A DNA stretch of 64,000 nucleotides from Parapedobacter sp037190485 (GTDB lineage: Bacteria > Bacteroidota > Bacteroidia > Sphingobacteriales > Sphingobacteriaceae): the NCBI GenBank assembly GCA_037190485.1, contig JBBCJB010000016.1, positions 1 to 64,000 of the forward strand, written 5' to 3'. Positions 1-9,500 of this stretch are shown here, one piece after another. The notes beneath the pieces were generated by a model. That model saw nothing but the letters and a program-made list of their open reading frames with translations, did not search any database and was not told the DNA's origin. Each line of letters starts with the position of its first letter. The first letter of the stretch is position 1. The translations under genes and the position numbers were made by a program.

Positions 1-139
1 CCGCAGGGGTGGCGTTCCGCGCGTTCAGCCGCAAGACCCGGTGGGCCATGAAGAGGCCGTAGAACCGGTAGCCGATGGCCAATATCAGTAAGGCCGCGAA
101 GACCAGGGTGAGCGCGTTCATGCCGTCTAGAAATTCCAT
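1..139 (-). CDS. cstA: Carbon starvation protein CstA, N-terminal part (runs off the left edge)
   Basis: Only the first 46 codons are in the window, on the minus strand, so the gene is partial. The peptide begins MEFLDGMNALTLVFAALLIL and goes on into IGYRFYGLFMAHRVL, which matches the first membrane helix of CstA proteins (family pattern: NALT.., then A.RxYG.FIA..VL). CstA is an inner-membrane peptide/pyruvate transporter. The ATG at 139 or the one at 121 could be the start; family members often begin at the MNAL methionine. It reads in the same direction as the glycan locus to its right but is separated from it by a 53-bp gap, and nothing suggests a functional link. The identification rests on a short stretch recognised by eye. 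Confidence 0.7.
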   Translation of the reverse strand, partial: MEFLDGMNALTLVFAALLILAIGYRFYGLFMAHRVLRLNARNATPA

Positions 140-192
140 GAGCGAGTAATGTTAGTTGACCGTTGCCTATGCGCGGTATCCAAAAATAAACG

Positions 193-1857
193 TTACCGGA
201 CAGGCCTAGCCAATACCTGGTTTTCTGCTAAAAGTTTGTTTTTCAATGCACCGTAATCAATGTCCTGTACGGCCTTACCGCCATCGATGGCCAACGCGGC
301 GGCCACCGCAGCGCTTTGCCCCAAAATCATGAACACCGGCTCCATGCGGATGCTGCCGAAGGCGATGTGCGAACTCGACAGGCATACCGGTACCAGCAGG
401 TTCTCGCATTCTTCGCGTTTGGGGGTGATGGATCGATACGAAATGAGGTATGGACCGTTTTTGGTCGACACCCCGATATCGCCTTCGTTCTGCACGTAAC
501 CATCCGGCTTGACATACCGTTGTACGTTATGTGAATCCAGTGTATACGAACCCATGCCTATCGGATCGGTGATTTCGCGCTCGCTGAACGTGTCATGTTC
601 GGTCATCACATACTGGCCGATCATCCGGCGTGCTTCGCGGATGTACAGCTGGTGCGGCCAGTTGCCGTTGTCGGTAAACTCGTCCTTGGCCAGCCCCCAT
701 TGGGCCATCTCCTCGCGTACATCCTGCGGTACCTTCGGGTCGTTGGCCAGGAAATACATGAGCCCTTTCTGGTAGTCTTCATGCTCACGGATGATTTCAC
801 GCCGCCGCTCGTAACTGGCCTCCGGATAGTCATAATTCATGCCGATGAAATCCGTGCTGAACGGCCCGTGGTTGTTGGTGTCGGTCTTTCGGTTGGGCAC
901 GGGGTCGAATTTTTCGAAGGCCTCGCGCCAACCCGAGGAGAAAACCCGTGCCAAAAGCTCGTAATTGTCCGGGTTGTAGTTGTCCGGCTTGGGGAAGGCC
1001 TCCCGGTTATCGGGGTGGTTGCTCAGGCACATCCGGAAACAATAGGCCTGCACGCGGTGGTCGCCTGCGCCATATTCGCCGGGATGTTCTCCGGACACGC
1101 CGAATAGCAATCCACTCGTGCTATCACCCGGCACCTTGTACGGGCTGATATCGGCCGCAAACCAATGCTTATGGTGCAAAACGCCGGTTTGCACCCCGTT
1201 CCATTGCTCCCCATAAGTGGCCGTGGATTCCCGGCCAACGTGGTAGCTTACGTTGGCGGCGGCCATCAGGTCACCTTCATAGGTGGCATCGATGAATACC
1301 TTGCCGGTATACGTGTTCCCGCTCAGGGTGGTGATAGACACGATCCGACCACCCTGTTTGGTTACGCCGCGTTCCCGGTCAAGCCATTCGTCTCGACGGA
1401 TATCCAAATCGTATTCCTTGACGTAATCCTCGAAGACCTGCTCGGCAGCATGGGGTTCAAAAATCCACATCGTACGTGCATCCCCATCGATTGCAGGGGT
1501 GCCCTGGCCTTTATTGCCATATTCGGCCTGTCGCTGCCAACGCCAGTTCGCACTGTCTGCGTAATGTTTATAGATGCGATGGTAAAAATCGCGTGCCAAG
1601 CCTCCGATGACCGTTTTGTGACCGGTATCGGTAAAGCCCAGGCCACCCGATGACAGGCCACCCAAGTGCTTGTCTGGCGAAACGACAATGACCGATTTGC
1701 CCGACTTTTTTGCTTGTACCGCCGCGCTGATGGCCGCGGAGGTACCACCGTAGATGATTAAGTCGGCTTCTGCGGTTCGATTTGCATTCGTGGTTCCACA
1801 GCTCGATATCGCGAGGGACAACAATGCTGAATATCCGATTCTGACTAATTTTTGCAT
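193..1857 (-). CDS. FAD-dependent oxidoreductase lipoprotein (FAD_oxidored family)
   Basis: A 554-residue protein, last gene of the first glycan locus. The start at 1857 (MQKLVRIGYS) gives a lipoprotein signal with lipobox ending at Cys20; an earlier in-frame ATG at 1983 lies inside the upstream gene and is not preferred. The dinucleotide-binding motif is ADLIIYGGTSAAISAA followed by LGGLSSGGLG, the form typical of the FAD_oxidored (PF12831) family. The C-terminal half has the conserved block ENLLVPVCLSSSHIAFGSIR and then LGQSAAVAAA. The substrate is unknown; members are often annotated only as FAD-dependent oxidoreductase. It starts 5 bp after the stop of the SGNH hydrolase gene and is probably in one operon with SusC/SusD. 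Export as a lipoprotein places it in the periplasm or on the outer membrane, which is unusual for an FAD enzyme without a Tat motif. Confidence 0.85.
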   Translation of the reverse strand: MQKLVRIGYSALLSLAISSCGTTNANRTAEADLIIYGGTSAAISAAVQAKKSGKSVIVVSPDKHLGGLSSGGLGFTDTGHKTVIGGLARDFYHRIYKHYADSANWRWQRQAEYGNKGQGTPAIDGDARTMWIFEPHAAEQVFEDYVKEYDLDIRRDEWLDRERGVTKQGGRIVSITTLSGNTYTGKVFIDATYEGDLMAAANVSYHVGRESTATYGEQWNGVQTGVLHHKHWFAADISPYKVPGDSTSGLLFGVSGEHPGEYGAGDHRVQAYCFRMCLSNHPDNREAFPKPDNYNPDNYELLARVFSSGWREAFEKFDPVPNRKTDTNNHGPFSTDFIGMNYDYPEASYERRREIIREHEDYQKGLMYFLANDPKVPQDVREEMAQWGLAKDEFTDNGNWPHQLYIREARRMIGQYVMTEHDTFSEREITDPIGMGSYTLDSHNVQRYVKPDGYVQNEGDIGVSTKNGPYLISYRSITPKREECENLLVPVCLSSSHIAFGSIRMEPVFMILGQSAAVAAALAIDGGKAVQDIDYGALKNKLLAENQVLARPVR

Positions 1858-1862
1858 GGTCT

Positions 1863-2603
1863 TTATGAATGTGTTAGTATTTTCTGTAAATAAGCGGGAT
1901 AGCTTGCGCGATTTGTCGAGCCATCCCCACGCGTAATGCTGTCGCCGAAGCAGACAATCCGACCCGTGGGCAATTGCTGGCATTGGATCGTCAGGCCCAC
2001 CGCCAGTGCTAGGAAGCGGTAGCCAATCCGGGTGGGATGGACCCCATCCGCACGGCCGCTGTTCGCTTCGTTCCGAAGCAGCGAATCCTCATCCAAGCCG
2101 ATATTGCCAATTTTTTGGAATAATGATCCAACATCCAAAAAGGCTGAACCTGTCTGATTTGCTGCTTTTTGGATGGCCTCGTTGTAAACGATTCGATGTC
2201 TTTGGGGACCCAAAGGTTGGAAAAAAGCTGCGGGATGCCGGGTTAGCAAATAGGGTTCGTGGAAGGGCAGTATGCTAAGTAAAAGAAGCTTGCTGCCCGT
2301 AGACATGATTTGATTGGCGAGTTGGATGAGATTGGTTCCATATTCATCTATTGGCACATGCTTGCCACGGTTCATGTCGTTGGTGCCAACCATCATGACT
2401 ACCAAATCGGGTCGTTGCGAGAGGCAATCTTTTTCAAGCCTTGCCAGCAGGTTTCGCGTATTGTTGCCATTGATGCCGGCATTGAATACGGTTACGTCTC
2501 CATGTGCCGTCGGAGATGATGGATAGGGATCCCCCGCCCAACCCAGACCGGAAAAGCCGGTGGCGAGGGTACCCAAATCCAACAAGAATTTTTTCCTATT
2601 CAT
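1863..2603 (-). CDS. SGNH/GDSL-type hydrolase with circularly permuted motif order
   Basis: A 246-residue protein with a short N-terminal export-like segment (MNRKKFLLDLGTLATGFSGL), probably an esterase acting on acyl groups of a glycan. SGNH blocks are clear but out of the usual order: block II NAGINGNNT (residues 41-49), block III GTND (73-76), block V DGVHP (186-190), and block I with the nucleophile serine, CFGDSIT, only at residues 218-224, followed by YPAYLQKIL at the very C-terminus. In ordinary family members block I is within the first 40 residues. The ATG overlaps the stop of the upstream FAD gene by 8 bp, suggesting translational coupling; the next FAD gene starts 5 bp downstream. 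Catalytic residues all seem present (Ser222, Gly46 or Gly43, Asn75, Asp186, His189), so the protein is likely active. The permutation is what I see; the substrate is not known. Confidence 0.82.
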   Translation of the reverse strand: MNRKKFLLDLGTLATGFSGLGWAGDPYPSSPTAHGDVTVFNAGINGNNTRNLLARLEKDCLSQRPDLVVMMVGTNDMNRGKHVPIDEYGTNLIQLANQIMSTGSKLLLLSILPFHEPYLLTRHPAAFFQPLGPQRHRIVYNEAIQKAANQTGSAFLDVGSLFQKIGNIGLDEDSLLRNEANSGRADGVHPTRIGYRFLALAVGLTIQCQQLPTGRIVCFGDSITRGDGSTNRASYPAYLQKILTHS

Positions 2604-4815
2604 CGCCGAGCCACACCCATTTCACCGCGTCGATGACCACTTGGCCAGTCGTTCCGGCGTTACTGATTTCTACCCATCCAGATTCGCCTGCGTCGAATAG
2701 GTATTCGCCCAACGGTTTATACACGAAAACGGTGTTCGAAGTGGATTGGTCGAGCGTCAATTCTTGCGTGCCTCCACGATGTTTGATGGTCAAGGGCACA
2801 TTTTTCGCGCGGTTATTCCCCGGAGAGTAAGCGATGGAGACCATATAGCGACCGGATTTGGGCAAGTCTGGGATAAATCGAGCGGCTTTTTCGCCTTTTT
2901 TCGTGTCTCCATCGATATAAAGTAAACGGAAATCGTAGTTTGGTGAACGAGAACGTATCCATTCGCCCGTCAGTTCCCCATCTTCAGCTTCGACATTCAC
3001 GTCGCGCAGGGTCGACCCTCCAACCGGGATTCCAGCCTTTATGAACGGTGAACGCAAGCCGTTTTCGTCTTCCACCAACAACGCAATATCGTGGACTTTC
3101 GCCGTGGCGAACGTATGGGTGAACGTTTTTTTCGTTGCGTGCTCCGCGCCGGTTCCATCGACGCTCCACCAAATCTTCCGCAAAGGTTGGCGTACGTCCT
3201 TTTCCACGACAGTAATCGTGACCGGTTCGCCTACCTTGGGTTCTTCAGGACTGAAGCTGATCGCGACGTCCGGAAGGTACTGTGCCTCCAACACGGCACC
3301 CTGCCGGACGAGAAGGTCCTGCAGGGATTTGATTTCAACGTCTTGGATAGCGGTTCTGGACGTCAGGGCCAAGTGCACGGCGAGCCCGCCCGCGTGGCCC
3401 AACATCATGAACACCGGCTCCATGCGGGCGGATCCGTAGGCAACGTGGGTTGCCGAAATCCCACATAACACCAATAGGTTCTCGTTGGCAGGTGGCACGA
3501 TGACTTCATACGGTATTTCATAAGCATCGCACAATTCGATGAACCCGCCCTCGGGTTGCAATCCCTTATCGGTCATGATATGATCCACCACGTGGCTGTC
3601 CATGTTGTAGCTGCCCAAGCAAATGGTGCGTTCTTTGTATCGATCCGTCAGGATGTCATTTTGGGTCAATACGTATCGCCCGATCATCCGTCGGGCTTCC
3701 CGTACGTACAATTGCGGCGTGACGTGGTCGTTCTCCGGATATTCATCCGAAGGAAGCCCCCATTTGCGGGCGTCTTGACGAAAAGCCTCGGGAAGATCGG
3801 GGTCGTTTTGGAGCATGTAGAACAACGTTAGCCAGTGATCGCGAACTTGTTCGTAGATATCCTGCCGCTCTTCCCAACTGGCCTCTGGATAGGCGTAATT
3901 GACGCCAACAAGGTCGCCATCGTTGTTGTCGTGTTTGCCGTTGGGCATCTCTGATCCGGGTAAGTGTGGAAGCAGCTCAGCAAGTGACGTCAGGCCTTCG
4001 GCGATGACTTTGTCTTTAAGCGCCTTGAAGCGTTCCGGTTTGTAGCGTTCCGGTTTCGGGAACAACAGTCGGATATCGTCGCGACTGGTGAGGGTACCCC
4101 GGATGTTATAGGCCTGCAACTTGTGGTCACCGGCGCCCCGCACCCCCTTCGGGCCGATATTGACACCTGCGAACGACTCGTTGTACTCCCATTGGCTTTC
4201 ACGTCCGACGCGGTAGGGAACGCCGGCCGCTGCCATGAGGTCTCCCTCGTAGCTGGCATCGATAAACTGCTGGCCACCTAGGGTTTGGCGGGTGCCGGAT
4301 TTTATCTCTTCAATGGTGATGGAGGTGATCTTTTGTCGATGGAGCGTTGCATCCACGAGCCGATGGCCGGTGAGTACGGTGATATTGGCTTCCTTGACCA
4401 TGTTGTTGAAGACCTGTTCGGCAACGCTGGGTTCGGTGAAAAACCCTTGATAGGACTTCTCCGCTTGCTTGGAATCTGCACCGTAACGCGATACATAGTA
4501 TTGGTAATTGCGATCGAAGAATTCCTTGGAAAGACCACCGATGGTTTCCGCATCGCCTACGTCGGTGCGGATCAATCCGCCGGAAATCATACCGCCGATA
4601 CGAACTTGCGGTTCGACAAGGATTACGGAATGTCCCATTCTGGAGGCAGCGATCGCGGCCGTGATACCGGCGGGGGTGCCGCCATACACGACCAAATCGG
4701 CATTTGCAGGAGGTTTTTGATTGTTGGGATAGACTACTTGGGGCACAAAGGCCACTGAAAGGATGGAAACGAGCGCGATGGCTACGGTTTTCATGTTCAT
4801 CATCGAAATACGCAT
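2596..4815 (-). CDS. FAD-dependent oxidoreductase with golvesin-like C-terminal domain
   Basis: A 739-residue secreted protein. After a Sec-type signal (to about residue 30) comes the FAD-binding motif ADLVVYGGTPAGITAAIAA and GGMISGGL, then the family's conserved C-terminal block ENLLVLCGISATHVAYGSAR with MMLGHAGGLA, ending near residue 510. The last 220 residues are an extra module: an Ig-like stretch (DVAISFSPEEPKVGEPVTIT) and a final beta-rich part with KSGRYMVSIAYSPGNN and WVEISNAGTTGQVVIDAVKW, which resembles the golvesin/xanthan-lyase C-terminal domain, a presumed carbohydrate-binding or positioning module. It follows SusD by about 20 bp and overlaps the SGNH gene by 8 bp. Some relatives are annotated as xanthan lyase, but I see no lyase catalytic domain here. 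Substrate unknown; a glycan is likely from context. Confidence 0.83.
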   Translation of the reverse strand: MRISMMNMKTVAIALVSILSVAFVPQVVYPNNQKPPANADLVVYGGTPAGITAAIAASRMGHSVILVEPQVRIGGMISGGLIRTDVGDAETIGGLSKEFFDRNYQYYVSRYGADSKQAEKSYQGFFTEPSVAEQVFNNMVKEANITVLTGHRLVDATLHRQKITSITIEEIKSGTRQTLGGQQFIDASYEGDLMAAAGVPYRVGRESQWEYNESFAGVNIGPKGVRGAGDHKLQAYNIRGTLTSRDDIRLLFPKPERYKPERFKALKDKVIAEGLTSLAELLPHLPGSEMPNGKHDNNDGDLVGVNYAYPEASWEERQDIYEQVRDHWLTLFYMLQNDPDLPEAFRQDARKWGLPSDEYPENDHVTPQLYVREARRMIGRYVLTQNDILTDRYKERTICLGSYNMDSHVVDHIMTDKGLQPEGGFIELCDAYEIPYEVIVPPANENLLVLCGISATHVAYGSARMEPVFMMLGHAGGLAVHLALTSRTAIQDVEIKSLQDLLVRQGAVLEAQYLPDVAISFSPEEPKVGEPVTITVVEKDVRQPLRKIWWSVDGTGAEHATKKTFTHTFATAKVHDIALLVEDENGLRSPFIKAGIPVGGSTLRDVNVEAEDGELTGEWIRSRSPNYDFRLLYIDGDTKKGEKAARFIPDLPKSGRYMVSIAYSPGNNRAKNVPLTIKHRGGTQELTLDQSTSNTVFVYKPLGEYLFDAGESGWVEISNAGTTGQVVIDAVKWVWLGDE

Positions 4816-4834
4816 AAAAAATAGTATCTAGCAA

Positions 4835-6544
4835 TTAATAGTTTGGATTCTGTTTAAAGCCTGTTTGGTTGGTCGACAGGTCGATTTGGCTCTGCGGTAT
4901 CGGGAATAGGTAGTTTTTTGCCGCATCGAAGTTGGTCGACGTGTTGACGATGGTCGTGAACGAAGTAGACCGGGTCTTCTCCAGGAAATGTTCGAACATG
5001 CCAGTGCGGGCGAGGTCGAACCATCGCTGGAATTCGAAGCAGAGTTCACGGGCGCGCTCCATCATGATTTCTTCCATGTCGACGTCAGGGGCGGTATAGT
5101 CATGAAATCCTGGCGTTTCTGATTCGGGTATGGGCAATCCACTCGCCGAAAGCCCCCTTGCACGCTGGCGTACGCGGTTGATGGCCTCCAGCCCTTCGTC
5201 AGAAATCTCGCCATTTTTCTGGTAGTCCGCCTCCGCGAACATCAATAATACGTCGGCAAACCGGAGTACGATGACGTTGTTCGGCGCATTGGAATACAGG
5301 TATGCTGATGTCTCGCGCCACGATTCACCCCATCGGTATTTTGTAACCCCGCATCTGCCCAGCACCACTTGATTGTAATTGTCGGGCGTGTAAGCGGTGC
5401 CCCAGATTGACGTGAGCCTAGCCGGCGTATTGTTGACCACATTGACCATGGAATCTGTCAGGTTCCAAAGCCTCCGTACGTCGTAATCGGGCGCATCAAG
5501 CGTGGGTTTGTAGTACGTGTAGAATTTTGGAACATACACCAGGTTGCATTGGCCGATCATGGCGTTGGTATGGTAAGCGGGGTTACCATTGATGGTGCCA
5601 CTGGCAATCATGCCATACTCTTTTGTCCACTGCGTGCCATAAGGGACAACCGAACTGAATTGGAGTTCAAAAATGGATTCCTTATTGACGTTCTTGTTTT
5701 CAATCTTGAACACATCGCCGTACTCGGGCAGCAGTTCCGCGCCGCTGTTGTCTTTGACATCCCGTAGCGTTTCCCAAGCCAGCGTATATAATTCCGGCGA
5801 CGATTGGGCAATCCCTGCATAGCCGGGTACCTTCGCTGCCGCTTTTGCAGAAGCCATGGTGAGGTATACCTTTCCTAACAGTGTCTTCGCGGCCCAATGA
5901 TTGGCGTGTCCATTGTTGGTTTTGGCGGTCGTGAGGATGCCGTCGCTCGCAGCAAATGCGAGGTCATCCAGGATAAACGAATAGACCTCGGCGATTGGTC
6001 GGCGGGGTAGGCCGTAATCGAAATCACCGGTGATGGGCTCGGTGACGATGGGTACTTCACCGAATGCCTGTACCAACCTGAAGTAAACGAACGCGCGGAT
6101 GAAGCGCGCTTCACCGATGATTTGATTGCGGTCGGCCTCCGTGATCTTGCTAACCTGTTGGGCGGCATGGATTAGGATGTTGGCGCGCATGGCAATCTCG
6201 TAATGCCTGAACCAATACTCGCCGATAGCACCTTCGTTTACTGAAAAGGTATACCTGTCGAAATTGAAACGCACGCCGGTAGACCCTTTGAACATGGCCT
6301 CATCCGTGCCGATTTCGGTCATGAACAACGGCGTGTTGGTATAGACGCCGAAAAGGTCCTTGACCGAGGAGTACATGCCGACCACGCCGGCATCCAGGGT
6401 TACTTTGTCAACGAAGAAATTGTCTGCGGTGTATTGGCTTTCCGGCGCTTCCGCCAGGAATTTAGTGCAGCCCGTTTGCGAAAGGAGCAGACAGATCGCC
6501 GCGCACAGCCATAACGTGTTTGCCTTTATTATTGCTAGTCTCAT
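4835..6544 (-). CDS. SusD/RagB family glycan-binding lipoprotein
   Basis: A 569-residue outer-membrane lipoprotein that pairs with the SusC channel upstream to capture and pass oligosaccharides. The signal ends in LLLSQTGC with lipidated Cys26, followed by TKFLAEAPESQYT, the usual SusD N-terminus. Typical family parts include the TPR-like stretch around GEARFIRAFVYFRLVQAFGE with VPIVTEPI, and the C-terminal blocks ELCFEFQRWFDLARTG and NYLFPIPQSQID ending in GFKQNPNY. Three starts are possible (GTG 6553, ATG 6550, ATG 6544); the AGG of TTTTAGGTGATG is best placed for 6544. It begins 18 bp after the SusC stop. The glycan cannot be read from sequence. Confidence 0.93.
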   Translation of the reverse strand: MRLAIIKANTLWLCAAICLLLSQTGCTKFLAEAPESQYTADNFFVDKVTLDAGVVGMYSSVKDLFGVYTNTPLFMTEIGTDEAMFKGSTGVRFNFDRYTFSVNEGAIGEYWFRHYEIAMRANILIHAAQQVSKITEADRNQIIGEARFIRAFVYFRLVQAFGEVPIVTEPITGDFDYGLPRRPIAEVYSFILDDLAFAASDGILTTAKTNNGHANHWAAKTLLGKVYLTMASAKAAAKVPGYAGIAQSSPELYTLAWETLRDVKDNSGAELLPEYGDVFKIENKNVNKESIFELQFSSVVPYGTQWTKEYGMIASGTINGNPAYHTNAMIGQCNLVYVPKFYTYYKPTLDAPDYDVRRLWNLTDSMVNVVNNTPARLTSIWGTAYTPDNYNQVVLGRCGVTKYRWGESWRETSAYLYSNAPNNVIVLRFADVLLMFAEADYQKNGEISDEGLEAINRVRQRARGLSASGLPIPESETPGFHDYTAPDVDMEEIMMERARELCFEFQRWFDLARTGMFEHFLEKTRSTSFTTIVNTSTNFDAAKNYLFPIPQSQIDLSTNQTGFKQNPNY

Positions 6545-6562
6545 GATCATCACCTAAAAGCA

Positions 6563-9500
6563 TTAAAAATTCAATCGAAAACCTAGGGCATACATCCGCG
6601 ATCGCGGATAGGATGCATAATCGAGGGAGGGCATCAGGTCGCCGAAGTTGCCCTGCCGGGTGTTCACTTCGGGATCATATCCGGAATAGTCCGTCCAGAC
6701 CCAAAGGTTCTTCCCGCTCGCGAAAACCGTTAAGCCCTGTAGGCCAAACCGTTTTAGCTTCGTGACGCCCGAAAGGCTTAGGCGATAGGATAGGGTCAGG
6801 TCCGCTAACCGTAGAAATGAGCCGTCTTCCACCCAATCCGAAAGCATGAGCAGCTCTTCCGGCCCACCGGGCATCCGGTAGGCATTGCTCGGGTTACCCT
6901 GTTCGATGAGCGCGCCGGTTTGCCGGTCATATCGGCTGGGCCGCCACGCGTCTGCCGCCCCTTGCGACATGTTGTTGACATTGCGCCCATGTTCCAACGA
7001 AACCCGGTTTGCATTGTAAATCCGGTTACCGTAGCTATACGTGAACAGCGTATTTAGGCCGACCTGTTTGTATCGGAAGACGTTGGTCAGCCCACCCATG
7101 AAATCCGGTTGTCCAGTACCCAGTACCACGCGGTCGTTGGCGTCGATGATGCCGTCGCCGTTCTGATCGATGAAGCGTCGCGTGCCCGGACGAACATTCG
7201 CAATGGCCTGGCCGTTTATGGAACGCAGTCCGGATGCTTGGACCGCTTCATACGATTGATAAATGCCGTCGGTGACGTAGCCGAACCATTGCCCTACCGG
7301 TTGACCATTCCGGATAAACGCGCTGTTGCCAACGCCGGGCACGACACCGGGATCCAGTCCGAGATCGGCGCCGACTTCCAAAGCCTTGGAACGGTTGATG
7401 CCGATATTGGCATCCAGGTTCCACCCGAAATGCGCTTTGTCGACGATTGCGGCCGATAGTGTCACCTCGACTCCGCTGTTCTGGATGGATCCGAGGTTGG
7501 TCCATGTGTTGCGGAAGCCGCTATACGATGGCGTTATTTTCTGGATGAGTAGGTCGCGAGTTCGTTTGAGGTACCATTCCGCGGTGATACCCAGCCGGTC
7601 GTTCAGTAATCCGATATCCAAGCCGGCATTGACCTGCGTGGTGGTTTCCCATTTCAGCGCGATGTTTTCTGGCCGTTCAACGACCACGCCGTAGTCGGGG
7701 GTTTTCCCATCCATGGGCGAGAAATAGGTGCCGATGGTCGACAGCGTGAGGTACGAAGGGATTGCCGTATTGCCACTCTGACCGATGCTGGCGCGCAGTT
7801 TGAGGTTGGATAGCGCTGGCAAAGCATCCATGAATCCTTCTTCCGAAATGTTCCAGCCGATGGCTGCAGATGGGAAATATCCCCATTTATTGTTTCGACT
7901 GAATCGTGAGGAACCATCAGCGCGGAATGTCCCGGTAAACAGGTACTTGCCCTTGTAGTTGTATTCGGCGCGACCAAAGAACGACGCCATCGTCCATTCG
8001 GTTATCGTGTACGTGGGAATGATCGGCACGGTACCGTTCTGGAGTCCGTATACGCCTAGTATTTCTATGTCGTAGTCTTGATTCTCGGCGGTGATCAAGT
8101 TGGTGCGCTGTTTTTCAATCGTAGCACCGGCAACGGCATTTATCCGATGCGATTCGCCGAACCGGTCCTTGTAATACAGCAGGTTTTCATTCATCAGCTT
8201 GGTCGTGGTGCCGCGCGATAAATAGGCACGCCCGTTGAAGCGCGATCCGGATGCGGTGAATTTCGGGTAATAGGCGTCGGTATTGCTGTTCGTTGTACCG
8301 TAAGTGCCCGTCAACTTATAGGTAAAGCGCTTGTCGAGTTTGGCGTCGAAGCTGATGCGCGACAGCCAGTTCGTTGGATAGCGCACGTTGGTCACGTATT
8401 TTGCCAGCGAATACGGATTGGTGGTGATGTAATCGTCAACAGCAATGTTGTCTTCCACATCGCTTTGGGTCAGTGGTTCGGTGGGCGGTTTTACCAACAT
8501 GGCCGTCACGATGGGGTTGGAAACGACGCCTCCGTTCAATGAACCGGCGATGAAGCCATGGGTCGCTGAACGGTCGCCAGACAGGTTCAACGTCATGTTA
8601 ATGGCGGGCGAAAGCCGTTGCTGAAGGTTGAATCGACCTGTAAAACGCTCGAAATCGCTGAACACGACCAAGCCTTCTTGGCCCAGATAGCCACCCATGA
8701 ACGAGAATTTCGTGTTTTCAGAGCCGCCTGCGATATTGAGGCGATATTCCTGTACCAAACTGCTTTGGAACATCGCGTCTTGCCAATTCGTATTGGTCGA
8801 ATCTGGCAAGCCGTAGTTTTCCCAATCGTGGTAGGTGGCGTCTTCGGCAACGCCCCAGAATCCACCTGGCTCACCGAGCGGTGTATCACGGTAATATGTA
8901 AAACCAGGAAGCATACTCGCGGGCGCATCCGGATCGGTTGTACTTGGGGGGGCGAAGACATAGGCCGAGGCCAGGTATCGTGCACGCGCAAATTCCCGGG
9001 CATCCATGACCGGGAAAAGCCGCCCGGGTGTTTGTGCCGTCAGGTTTGAGTAGAGCTCGATAGCCGTTTTGCCGGCTTTGCCGCTTTTGGTCGTGATCAT
9101 CACCACGCCGTTGGCGCCGCGGGCGCCATACATGGCTGTGCCGGAAGCGTCTTTGAGGATCTCGATCGATTCGACATCACCGGGGCTGATGTTGTCTGCA
9201 TTTTCTTGCAACACACCGTCAATGACAAAGAGCGGGGTACTGCCTGCACTGATGGAGCTGGCCCCACGTATCCGGAAGGTAAACGACGAACCGGGCGTTC
9301 CGTCATCCTGAGTGATTTGCACGCCCGCGGCTTTTCCGCGCATGGCGTCGGCTAGTGACACCATGGTACGCTCGCTGAGGGCCTCCTGTTTGATCGTGGA
9401 AACGGCCGCGGTCAGGTCCTGCTTCGTGGTGGTACCGTAGCCGACCACGACTACTTCATTGATATCAGCGGTTAAGCTATACATGGTCACATTGATGGAT

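Noticed and set aside
1863..1983. Extended start of the FAD oxidoreductase at 1983
   Set aside because: The added 42 residues are read from within the SGNH gene in another frame and precede a proper lipoprotein signal at 1857.
2596..4815. Xanthan lyase
   Set aside because: The name would come only from the C-terminal module; the catalytic part is an FAD oxidoreductase and no polysaccharide lyase fold is seen.
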